Assembly (NCBI GenBank): GCA_026993285.1
Contig: JALWTZ010000421.1
Span: 1-10,903 of the forward strand
DNA length: 10,903 nt
Source: Lysobacterales bacterium
GTDB taxonomy: Bacteria; Pseudomonadota; Gammaproteobacteria; Xanthomonadales; S139-57
Reading direction: 5' to 3'
The notes under the pieces were generated by a model. It saw nothing but the letters and a program-made list of their open reading frames with translations. It was not told the origin of the DNA and made no database searches. Each line of letters opens with the position of its first letter. Within the stretch, counting starts at the first letter, position 1. This document shows positions 1 through 5,724 of the stretch, in pieces. The position numbers and the translations under genes were made by a program.

Positions 1-115
1 GGGTCCGACACGCGTGCGGCAAGTTTGCATGAGAAAAAAGAACATGTCCAGTTCTCTGCAAGATTTCCGAAATTAACTGGCGGTTCGCTGCAAAGTTTAC
101 CCAGGAGGCCATACG

Positions 116-850
116 GTGGTGTATGGAGAAAAATGGTTGCAGCTCAGTGATTTTCATCTGGGCGCTGCGGCGGATTTCCGCATGAACGGCCGGCATGTCC
201 GCCAGCGGGCCCGCGCCCTGTTGCCGTTGATGCAAAGGGCGGATCAGATTCTGTTGAGCGGAGATCTTTCCGAAGACGGTTCGGCGGAAAGTTATCGCTT
301 CTTGCTGGAACTGCTGCAGCAGACCCCGGCCAGGGTCTGGGCCATCGCCGGCAATCATGACCAGCGGGACATCCTGTTCGAGGTTTTGGGGCCACGCCTG
401 GAAAATGGCGATACCATCGAGCTGGCCCACTGGCAACTACTGTTGCTGGACAGCAGTTCTGGCCATATCAGCCCGGAAAGCCTGCAACGGCTGCAGGCGG
501 CGGTTGGCACGAAAAAACCGCTGGCGGTGTTTTTGCATCATCACCCCCTGCCCTGTGGCTCGGACTGGATGGACCAGTATCTGCTGCAAGATGCCGAAGC
601 GCTGTTGCGGCTTTTCGATGGCTTGCCCACGCTGAAAGCCGTGGCTTTTGGCCATGTCCATCAGGCCCTGAACTGGTGGTGGGCCGGGGTTGGTTACCAC
701 GCCTGCCCGGCGGCGGCCTATGCCGTGAGACCCTACAGCCCTGCCTTCGCCCTGGAAAACAGCGGGCCTGCCGCTCGCTGGTGGCATTTCTTGCCCGGTG
801 GCCAATACCAAACCTGGCTGGAGGATGCGGCTGGAGCCGATACCGGCTGA
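116..850 (+). CDS. cpdA: 3',5'-cyclic AMP phosphodiesterase CpdA (calcineurin-like metallophosphoesterase)
   Basis: Predicted cytosolic, metal-dependent enzyme that hydrolyses cAMP to AMP and so dampens CRP/Vfr-type signalling. The 244-residue protein carries the full metallophosphoesterase motif series in order: D12-x-H14, G49-D50, G79-N80-H81-D82, a histidine cluster H141-H143, and G179-H180-V181-H182. The stretch around D50 followed by a Ser-Tyr pair is typical of CpdA rather than of other phosphoesterases. It is somewhat shorter than the roughly 270 residues of E. coli CpdA, with no motif missing. The GTG at 116 is chosen because AGGAGG at 103-108 lies 7 bases upstream; a second GTG at 119 is possible. 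No signal peptide is visible. The DUF465 gene follows 35 bases downstream on the same strand. Family assignment is firm; cAMP specificity is inferred from family resemblance. Confidence 0.88.
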   Translation: MVYGEKWLQLSDFHLGAAADFRMNGRHVRQRARALLPLMQRADQILLSGDLSEDGSAESYRFLLELLQQTPARVWAIAGNHDQRDILFEVLGPRLENGDTIELAHWQLLLLDSSSGHISPESLQRLQAAVGTKKPLAVFLHHHPLPCGSDWMDQYLLQDAEALLRLFDGLPTLKAVAFGHVHQALNWWWAGVGYHACPAAAYAVRPYSPAFALENSGPAARWWHFLPGGQYQTWLEDAAGADTG

Positions 851-885
851 CTGCTACCATAGCCCTTCACGCCACGGATACTGTC

Positions 886-1095
886 ATGCGAGAACAGCCA
901 CCACTTGAAACCATCATGAAACGCCTGACGGAACTGCGTGAGCAGCATCGGGCGCTGGACGAGGACATCCAGCGTTTTGAGGAAAGCGGGGCCGTGGACA
1001 TGCTGCACATCAAGCGCTTGAAGCGGCGCAAGTTGCAGCTGAAGGATCAAATCGTCTGGCTGGAGAACCGCCTGATACCGGATCTGGATGCCTGA
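886..1095 (+). CDS. DUF465 / YdcH-family small coiled-coil protein
   Basis: A 69-residue protein, charged and almost wholly helical. It shows the DUF465 pattern: a leucine/histidine-rich first helix (residues 11-31, with H21 and L24-D25), a short turn, then a second helix with the K-x-L-K-R-R-K-L-x-L-K-D-type run at about 43-54. Members such as E. coli YdcH are about 70 residues, and their biochemical role is not established. The start at 886 fits the family length and has a weak GGA at 876-878; an ATG at 916 would give 59 residues and still keep the domain. It sits 35 bases after cpdA and 91 bases before psiE, so it may be cotranscribed with cpdA. Confidence 0.72.
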   Translation: MREQPPLETIMKRLTELREQHRALDEDIQRFEESGAVDMLHIKRLKRRKLQLKDQIVWLENRLIPDLDA

Positions 1096-1186
1096 AGCCG
1101 CACGGTGTGCCTGCCTCTTGGGCAGATTCCGTGGCAACAGATAACTTGCTGTACACTGTAGGCCGGTGGTTTTTCAAGGGGGCAAC

Positions 1187-1627
1187 ATGCCGGAGTCGAA
1201 AGCAAGCAGCCTGGGCAGGAAACTGGTGAATGTGCTGCACCAGACCGGTCTGTTCGTGCTGTTGATCATTGTTGCCTGGGCGGCGGTACAGTCGCTGGTT
1301 CATCTGTATCAGGTACAGAAAATCAGCCTGAAGGACATTCTGTTGCTTTTCATCTATCTGGAACTGGTGGCCATGATCGGCGTGTATTACCAGACCCATC
1401 GCTTGCCGGTGCAATATCTGATTTTCATCGCCATCACGGCCTTGTCACGCCATCTGGTCATTGATGTGCAACAAGTCTCCGATCCCTTCCATCTCTACTT
1501 GCTGCTTACCATTGCCCTGGCCATCCTGCTGCTGAGTGGATCCCTGTTTGTGATCGCCTATACCTCCAGCCATTTTGGTCGTCCGGAGGACAACCTGCAG
1601 CACGATTCGGAAAAGGAAGGTACCTGA
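1187..1627 (+). CDS. psiE: PsiE-family (phosphate-starvation-inducible) inner membrane protein
   Basis: A 146-residue protein with four predicted membrane helices at about 20-42, 49-68, 76-94 and 103-125, and an acidic, hydrophilic C-terminal tail. The block from about 49 to 94 (K-D-I-L-L-L-F-I-Y-L-E-L, then the Y-Y-x-T-H-R-L-P-V loop, then I-A-I-T-A-L-x-R) is the PsiE signature. Molecular function is unknown. In E. coli, psiE is activated by PhoB under phosphate limitation and repressed by cAMP-CRP; I found no convincing Pho box or CRP site here. ATG 1187 is preferred over the in-frame GTG at 1166 because AGGGGG at 1177-1182 precedes it and family members start near here. The gene is convergent with the EAL gene downstream. 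Confidence 0.85.
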   Translation: MPESKASSLGRKLVNVLHQTGLFVLLIIVAWAAVQSLVHLYQVQKISLKDILLLFIYLELVAMIGVYYQTHRLPVQYLIFIAITALSRHLVIDVQQVSDPFHLYLLLTIALAILLLSGSLFVIAYTSSHFGRPEDNLQHDSEKEGT

Positions 1628-1949
1628 CAACTTGCTTCGATACCCACCTGCCCATACCCGTTTTGAGCCGGTGTTTGCTTGTCAGGATTGAACGGTCGGC
1701 AGGTCGGACCGGGCGTGGCGGCAGGGATGGAACCCCAGACCATTCTTAAAAACACCCGAGTGTGGCAGCTCCTGCAACACAGAGATACGGAAAACAAGCC
1801 GCGCATCCCATCCAGCTACTGGCACAAGTTTTGAGCGAGCGGTTTTTCGCAAATCGAGGCGCAGGGGGCAGATTGCGAGGGAGCGTACATATCAGTACGT
1901 GACCGAGCAAGATGGCCACTGCAACGAAGAGTTGCGGAAAACAAGCCGC
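1628..1949. other. Intergenic gap between convergent psiE and EAL genes
   Basis: I see no coding sequence in these 322 bases. The right part holds the 129-bp inverted-repeat element and the middle holds a decayed half copy of it (both listed separately). At the left edge, CCTGACAA at 1623-1630, which includes the psiE stop codon, has its reverse complement at 1679-1686. The 48-base separation makes a functional terminator hairpin doubtful. No hairpin followed by a T tract was found for either gene. Confidence 0.6.
1756..1802 (+). repeat. Decayed half copy of the neighbouring inverted-repeat element
   Basis: Bases 1756-1802 align without gaps, at an offset of 147, to 1903-1949, the right half of the element next to it. 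The last 15 bases (1788-1802 and 1935-1949) are identical, as are CTGCAAC at 1772-1778 and 1919-1925 and CCGAG at 1756-1760 and 1903-1907. By eye 35 of 47 positions match, 27 of the last 31. The left half is not recognisable. This looks like an older, degenerate direct copy, which suggests the element belongs to a dispersed family. Confidence 0.6.
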
Positions 1950-1956
1950 TCAAAAC
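1828..1956. repeat. 129-bp intergenic inverted-repeat (REP/MITE-like) element
   Basis: The ends are a perfect 10-base inverted repeat: GTTTTGAGCG at 1828-1837 and its complement at 1947-1956. After a 4-base mismatch the arms keep pairing imperfectly for about 14 more bases (the GTTTT-C-GCAA block on the left against TTGCGGAAAAC on the right). At the centre a 5-bp stem, CGTAC at 1884-1888 with GTACG at 1895-1899, encloses a 6-base loop. The element has no coding capacity. The right end overlaps the EAL gene: its last Phe codon and the TGA lie inside the terminal repeat. It could fold in RNA from either strand and help define the 3' ends of both convergent transcripts, but no T tract follows. 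It resembles, from memory only, dispersed intergenic palindromic repeats of gammaproteobacteria. Confidence 0.7.
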
Positions 1957-3116
1957 AGGTTGCTGAGAATCTCCTCCCGCCCCAACGGCCTGGCATAGAG
2001 GTAGCCCTGGCCGAATTGCACGCCCAGTGCCCGCAGGTGGTTTTCGTGGGCTTCGGTTTCCACCCCTTCGGCGATGATGTCCAGTTCCAGCCCCAGGCCA
2101 AGGTGGACCATGGTTTCCAGCACTACCGCTTCGCAGCGGCTGTCGAACATGGCCTGGACAAAGCTCTTGTCGATTTTCAGGGTGTTGAGGTCCAGCTGGC
2201 AGAGCAGGCCCAGGCCGGAGTAGCCGGTACCGAAGTCGTCCAGGGAAATGCGAAAGCCGTGGGCCTTGCTTTCCTGAATCCAGTTTTGCACCCGGTCGAA
2301 ATCCAGCACGAGGTTTTCGGTGATTTCCAGCTTGATCCGCCGGGGGTGAACACCTTCCGCCTGAACGATCTCCAGTACTTGCTGACTGAAGCCCGGATGG
2401 TGCAGTTGCCGGCCGGAGACATTGATGCTCATGAACAGTTCGGTGTCGTTGACCCTGGCCTGAAAAGCCTTCAAGTCATGACAGGCCTGGCGCAGGTTGT
2501 GCAGGCCGATGGGCACGATGAGATCGGTTTCTTCCGCCAGATTGATAAAGGCTTCCGGGTTGATGGCACCCAGTTGCGGGTGTTGCCAGCGGGTCAGTGC
2601 CTCAAAGCCGGCGATGCGCCCGCGCACCAGGTCCTGAATGGGTTGATAGACACACTGCAGCTGCCCTTCATCCAGGGCTTGGCGAAGGTCGACCTCCAGA
2701 TTCAGTTTTTCCAGCGCTTCATGGGCACGGCTGGCGGCTGCATTGTGCTGTATTTTCACGGAAGAAGGGGATTGGGACGCCATCTGATGGCGATAGCGTT
2801 GCAGGGTTAGTTGCAGCAGGTGGCGGATGATGGGGTCGGCCGCTTCGATGCGCTGTACCAGGGTATCTCGATGGATGACTTTCAGACGACAGGCACTGGC
2901 ACAGGTGGCTGTGGCGGTACGGTTCTTGTCATCGATCAGGGCCATTTCTCCGAGGATTTCACCGGGGCCCAGTTCGGAAAGCAGTTGCTGCTCGCCTTTC
3001 TGTTCCGTGGTGATGGCGATGGTGCCACTTTCAATGATGTAAGCGGTATCGGCCGCATCACCCTCGCGGAAGAGCACATGCCCCTGTGGAAAATTGCAGA
3101 TTGCTTCCTGTTCCAT
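1950..3116 (-). CDS. Cyclic nucleotide-binding domain-EAL c-di-GMP phosphodiesterase
   Basis: A 388-residue soluble protein. Residues about 5-105 form a CRP-type cyclic nucleotide-binding beta roll whose phosphate-binding cassette (G52-E53...G56-E57-M58-A59-L60...R66-T67-A68) keeps the Glu and Arg that contact the cyclic nucleotide in this fold. A linker follows, then an EAL domain at about 140-388. It has E172-A-L, N232, E264, D293-D294-F-G, K314, E350-G-V-E353 and Q370, the set expected of an active enzyme hydrolysing c-di-GMP to pGpG. There is no GGDEF domain and no membrane helix. Inference: c-di-GMP breakdown gated by cAMP or cGMP. A comparable cAMP-sensing EAL enzyme, Bd1971 of Bdellovibrio, is known. 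ATG at 3116 has GAGGG (3125-3129) 8 bases upstream. The gene lies 76 bases after yajL, and its stop codon lies in the inverted-repeat element. Confidence 0.9.
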   Translation of the reverse strand: MEQEAICNFPQGHVLFREGDAADTAYIIESGTIAITTEQKGEQQLLSELGPGEILGEMALIDDKNRTATATCASACRLKVIHRDTLVQRIEAADPIIRHLLQLTLQRYRHQMASQSPSSVKIQHNAAASRAHEALEKLNLEVDLRQALDEGQLQCVYQPIQDLVRGRIAGFEALTRWQHPQLGAINPEAFINLAEETDLIVPIGLHNLRQACHDLKAFQARVNDTELFMSINVSGRQLHHPGFSQQVLEIVQAEGVHPRRIKLEITENLVLDFDRVQNWIQESKAHGFRISLDDFGTGYSGLGLLCQLDLNTLKIDKSFVQAMFDSRCEAVVLETMVHLGLGLELDIIAEGVETEAHENHLRALGVQFGQGYLYARPLGREEILSNLF

Positions 3117-3151
3117 CGCTGCTGCCCTCGCCTTTCCCGTTCTCGAATCTC

Positions 3152-3180
3152 ATCATGACCGCGTAACCGGGTGGAATCAA
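3152..3180 (-). promoter_or_regulatory. Candidate sigma-70 promoter for the cNMP-EAL gene
   Basis: On the minus strand TTGATT (3180-3175) and CATGAT (3157-3152) are separated by 17 bases, each matching four of six consensus positions. A start site near 3145 would leave a leader of about 29 bases before the ATG at 3116. It lies in the only clear gap (76 bases) of the 3' part of the operon, so the EAL gene may be expressed partly on its own. Motif-based guess only. Confidence 0.33.
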
Positions 3181-3185
3181 GCCCG

Positions 3186-3200
3186 GCCCCTGTCAGGGGC
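3186..3200 (-). other. GC-rich hairpin over the yajL stop codon
   Basis: GCCCCT (3186-3191) and AGGGGC (3195-3200) form a perfect 6-bp stem with a 3-base loop, and the yajL stop codon lies at 3193-3195 inside it. No U tract follows on the minus strand, so it is not a standard intrinsic terminator. It could slow readthrough or protect the upstream mRNA between yajL and the EAL gene. Confidence 0.35.
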
Positions 3201-3744
3201 GAACCAGAGCGGCTTCCACCTGTTCTCGAACGGGCCTGCCCTTCAGCCGCTCGATAATGGACAGGGCAAAATCCATGGCGGTGCCGGGTCCGCGTGAAGT
3301 AGCCACGCGATCATCCCAGGTGACCGGTTCGCCGGTATTCTGGATGGAGTCCATTGCCAGTGCGTCCAGCACGCCCGGATAGGCGGTGGCCTTGTGCCCT
3401 TGCAGTACACCGGCACTGGCCAGTGCCTTGGGAGCGGCACAGATGGCGCCCACCAGCTGGCCATTTTCGTGGTGCCGCTGGAGCAGGGCCTGTATGCGCG
3501 GGTCCTCGGCCAGGTGGTCCGCGCCGGGCAGGCCACCGGGCAAAAGTACCATGTCAAAATTTTTGTCAGCGACATCGTCGAGCAGGGTGTCTGCCACCAG
3601 TACCACACCCCGGCTGCAGTGTACCGGCCCGGGTTTCAGCGCAGCGGTGGTGACTTCGATTTCGGCACGGCGCAGCAGGTCGATGAGGGTAACGGCTTCC
3701 AGTTCTTCGCAGCCTTCTGCGAGGGGGACAAGGACTGTTGCCAT
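3193..3744 (-). CDS. yajL: DJ-1/PfpI superfamily protein, YajL-like (protein deglycase/chaperone family)
   Basis: A 183-residue cytosolic protein of the DJ-1/ThiJ/PfpI fold. It has the N-terminal acidic site (G11-C12-E13-E14-L-E, with E14 equivalent to E15 of YajL), the nucleophile elbow G99-A-I-C102-A-A-P, and the family C-terminal T-S-R-G-P-G-T-A-M-D-F block near 148-158. As in YajL, the position of the DJ-1 histidine is not a histidine (Ala-Tyr-Pro context). E. coli YajL is linked to oxidative-stress protection and repair of glycated or thiol-damaged proteins; the exact chemistry is debated. The start is well set by AGGAGG (complement of 3753-3758) 7 bases before ATG 3744. That start lies inside the upstream deacetylase gene, giving a 109-base out-of-frame overlap. 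Confidence 0.88.
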   Translation of the reverse strand: MATVLVPLAEGCEELEAVTLIDLLRRAEIEVTTAALKPGPVHCSRGVVLVADTLLDDVADKNFDMVLLPGGLPGADHLAEDPRIQALLQRHHENGQLVGAICAAPKALASAGVLQGHKATAYPGVLDALAMDSIQNTGEPVTWDDRVATSRGPGTAMDFALSIIERLKGRPVREQVEAALVRP

Positions 3745-4490
3745 GTTGCGGGCCTCCTGTGTTTCAGCAGTTGGGACGGGGGCACCAGGCGGATGTCATC
3801 CGGAAGCCTTTGCAGCAGCTGTTGCAGGTTCGCAATCGTGGCCGGATGCGGGTGGCCGATGGCCAGTGCACTGCCCTGGATGCGTGCCTTGTCCAGCAGA
3901 CGCTGGAACTGCTGTTGCACGGCTTGTGGGTCCGGATCATGGTCGAGAAAGACATCCCGCCAGGTACTGGGTACATGATGCGCCTGTGCCATCTGCAAGG
4001 CAAGGGAGTCAGCACTGGTACGGCTGTCCAGAAACCAGAGCTGGTGCCGGTTGAGGGCTTCCATCAGCCAGGCCATCAGCGCCGGGTGACGGGTGGCCAG
4101 GCTGCCTTGATGGTTGTTCAGCCCCACGGCCTGGGGCAGGCGTTTACGGGCTTGTTGCAGGAAGGCCAGCACTTCCTGCCGGTTCATGCGCTGGCCAAGA
4201 AAACGGGCTGCGGCATCTTCGCCGCTGACCGATTCCATGGGCAGGTGAATCAATACTTCCCGCCCCTGTGCGGCGGCCTGGCGAGCCAGTACAGGCCCGG
4301 TACGGGTCATGGGCAGCACGGCAATGGCCACGGCAGGCGGCAGCTGCAGCACCTGTTTATCCTGGCCGGGCCTGGAGCCGAGATCGTCCATCACGATGGC
4401 GATACGTGCCGGTACGGCAGCGTGGGCACCAGTGGCGCACAGCCAGAAAAGCAAAGGCAGAAAGGTGAAGGTAGTCAGCTGGCCAGCCAC
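3636..4490 (-). CDS. Divergent polysaccharide deacetylase family protein (YibQ/DUF610), exported
   Basis: A 284-residue protein with a probable signal peptide (hydrophobic core at about 6-20, likely cleavage after A22-H23-A24), so periplasmic. The NodB-like fold of the divergent deacetylase family is visible: I-V-M-D35-D36-L-G, I-H82-L-P-M-E, G123-L-N-N126-H127-Q-G-S, W-F-L-D155-S-R-T-S, and G-H213-P-H215-P. Substrate is unknown; family members are thought to act on cell-envelope polysaccharides. The recognisable domain ends at about residue 242. The last 40 or so residues are basic, look non-homologous and are mostly encoded over the 5' end of yajL in another frame, as if the original stop had been lost. 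The GTG at 4490 overlaps the upstream gene by 16 bases and has no strong ribosome binding site, suggesting translational coupling. Confidence 0.83.
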   Translation of the reverse strand: MAGQLTTFTFLPLLFWLCATGAHAAVPARIAIVMDDLGSRPGQDKQVLQLPPAVAIAVLPMTRTGPVLARQAAAQGREVLIHLPMESVSGEDAAARFLGQRMNRQEVLAFLQQARKRLPQAVGLNNHQGSLATRHPALMAWLMEALNRHQLWFLDSRTSADSLALQMAQAHHVPSTWRDVFLDHDPDPQAVQQQFQRLLDKARIQGSALAIGHPHPATIANLQQLLQRLPDDIRLVPPSQLLKHRRPATWQQSLSPSQKAAKNWKPLPSSTCCAVPKSKSPPLR

Positions 4491-4741
4491 GCGTTGCCCA
4501 GGGCGAAGGCCAGGGTAAGGGCGAAAACACAGATCCAGAACCAGGCGGCAAACACCAGAATGCGCACGGGGCGCTCGGCGATGTTGCGCCGCTTGACCTG
4601 CCAGATGGCGATGGCGGTGGAAAGCAGGAAAACCACGGCACCGACCACCATCATCTGTTGCAGCCCGGTGCTGCCCCGGCCCACGGCAGCCAGGGCCAGG
4701 GCAGGCAGGGTGGAAAGCAGCAGGCCTGTGTAACGGATCAT
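4475..4741 (-). CDS. Small membrane protein with three predicted helices, function unknown
   Basis: An 88-residue hydrophobic protein with predicted membrane helices at about 4-22, 29-47 and 61-83. A short basic loop (Q-V-K-R-R-N, about 47-52) lies between helices two and three. I do not recognise the family. The ATG at 4741 begins one base after the TGA of the DUF1232 gene (TGA-A-ATG), strongly suggesting translational coupling. A longer reading from 4888 exists but would overlap the DUF1232 coding region by about 145 bases, and its extra N-terminus is low-complexity Ala/Thr/Ser that looks like an out-of-frame reading. The 3' end overlaps the deacetylase start by 16 bases. Position suggests an accessory to its envelope-related neighbours; no motif gives a reaction. 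Confidence 0.68.
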   Translation of the reverse strand: MIRYTGLLLSTLPALALAAVGRGSTGLQQMMVVGAVVFLLSTAIAIWQVKRRNIAERPVRILVFAAWFWICVFALTLAFALGNAWLAS

Positions 4742-4742
4742 T

Positions 4743-5315
4743 TCACCACAATGAGAAGGCAGAGCGTCCGCGGCTGCGTCGACGGCTGCTGTCACGGCGG
4801 CGACGGTTGCGGATGCGTTCGTGCAGTTGCTTGCGCCGCGCCTTGAGCCAGTCGGCACGATCCATGTCTTCACTGAGGTTGAGACCACGGCGGTTGGCTT
4901 CGTTGGCGCGGAAGGTGCAGAAATCCTGATAGGCCTGGATTTCGTGCTTCAGCTCGCGTACCAGCAATTCCACCATGATGGCATCATCCAGATAGCCCAG
5001 GCCGGGAATGTCGTCGGGGATGATGTCTTCCGGGTCACTGAAGTAGGTCAGGGCTGACAGTACCCGCTGGCGGTTTTCCTCCGGCAGGGCCCAGGCGGTA
5101 TCGCGCACCATGTTCACCATGTCGCTGATTTTTTCCAGCAGGTTCTTGATGAATTCCGGTGTGTCGCCTTCACGCACATCACTCAGCAGATCTTCCGCGG
5201 CCTTGAGAATGGCCGCTTCCGATACCTGGCCAGCGGCCTCGCGCGCCTTTTGCAGACGGTTGCGAAAATGTTCCAGATCAGCGTCGGAAAGTTCCAGATT
5301 GATTTTCATGCCCAT
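4743..5315 (-). CDS. YkvA-like DUF1232 domain protein with arginine-rich C-terminal tail
   Basis: A 190-residue protein. The DUF1232 core at about 87-125 contains A-L-x-Y-F-S-D-P-x-D-I-I-P-D-D-I-P-G-L-G-Y-L-D-D, the diagnostic motif of the YkvA family, whose function is unknown. An acidic helical N-terminal region of about 85 residues precedes it. The tail from about 158 to 186 is densely basic (many Arg, several Ser) and ends S-A-F-S-L-W; it could contact nucleic acid or acidic lipid head groups, which is inference. ATG 5315 is chosen over 5309 because AGGA lies 8 bases upstream; a longer reading to 5459 would overlap the zinc-ribbon gene. The 64-base gap before it contains a small hairpin (5363-5367 with 5375-5379) just after the preceding stop. 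Confidence 0.8.
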   Translation of the reverse strand: MGMKINLELSDADLEHFRNRLQKAREAAGQVSEAAILKAAEDLLSDVREGDTPEFIKNLLEKISDMVNMVRDTAWALPEENRQRVLSALTYFSDPEDIIPDDIPGLGYLDDAIMVELLVRELKHEIQAYQDFCTFRANEANRRGLNLSEDMDRADWLKARRKQLHERIRNRRRRDSSRRRSRGRSAFSLW

Positions 5316-5379
5316 GGGCGCGTTCCTTTGTGAAGATTCGTGGCCAAAGCCTAGCGTGTAATCCCTTGAAAGAAAAGGG

Positions 5380-5724
5380 TCATTGGTCATTGCCCCGCTG
5401 TCGCAGACGGCGCAGCAGCCACCAGATGCGCAGGTAGAGATAGAGGCTGGCTCCTGCACCCATCAGCCAGATGGGGCCGGTGCCGGCCGCCTGTTTCAGC
5501 CCCTGGGAATCGATGTAATACCAGATGCTGCCGGCCACCATGGCCAGCAAGGAGAGGTGGGACAGGTCCTGGATACGCTGGCGCAGTTTCTTCTGATGCC
5601 GGGCCGGAGCCGGTACGGAATCACTGCTGGCGGCTTCCGGGTTTGTGGCCTGCCCGCAATGGGGGCAGTGTGCATACTGGCTGGAGATGCGTTCACCACA
5701 GCCGGTGCAGTGGGTCAGGGCCAT
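5380..5724 (-). CDS. Zinc-ribbon membrane protein, function unknown
   Basis: A 114-residue protein. The N-terminus is a zinc ribbon, C6-x2-C9 and C20-x2-C23, followed by a polar, basic linker and two predicted membrane helices at about 57-71 and 84-104, ending in a basic tail (R-R-L-R-Q-R). The ribbon plus helices resemble the broad group of bacterial zinc-ribbon membrane proteins without a defined reaction. ATG 5724 shares one base with the TGA of the histidine kinase gene (TGATG), so translation is probably coupled to the sensor system. With the ribbon on the cytosolic side, it could interact with the kinase or buffer metal; both are guesses. Confidence 0.72.
   Translation of the reverse strand: MALTHCTGCGERISSQYAHCPHCGQATNPEAASSDSVPAPARHQKKLRQRIQDLSHLSLLAMVAGSIWYYIDSQGLKQAAGTGPIWLMGAGASLYLYLRIWWLLRRLRQRGNDQ

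Noticed and set aside
1..76. Possible C-terminus of an upstream plus-strand gene ending at 74-76
   Set aside because: Only about 24 codons are visible, with no family resemblance and a codon composition unlike the neighbouring genes; an open frame of similar length also exists in another frame.
881..897. LexA-like CTGT...ACAG palindrome at the DUF465 start
   Set aside because: The half sites are separated by 9 bases instead of the 8 of the gammaproteobacterial SOS box, and the centre is not AT-rich.
1177..1182. Pho box or CRP site upstream of psiE, as known in E. coli
   Set aside because: The 1096-1186 gap was read for CTGTCAT-type direct repeats at 11-base spacing and for TGTGA...TCACA; neither is present in convincing form.
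1899..2810. 303-codon plus-strand open frame opposite the EAL gene
   Set aside because: It is antisense to a confidently assigned domain protein, has no ribosome binding site, starts inside the inverted-repeat element and has no recognisable domain; typical of GC-rich antisense frames.
3738..4733. 331-codon plus-strand open frame opposite the deacetylase, and similar long plus-strand frames at 5643-6566 and 6727-7731
   Set aside because: Each lies antisense to a gene with clear family motifs and lacks a credible start or domain.
4742..4888. N-terminal extension of the three-helix protein to 4888
   Set aside because: It would overlap the DUF1232 coding region almost fully and reads as Ala/Thr/Ser-rich filler; the ATG coupled to the upstream stop is better.
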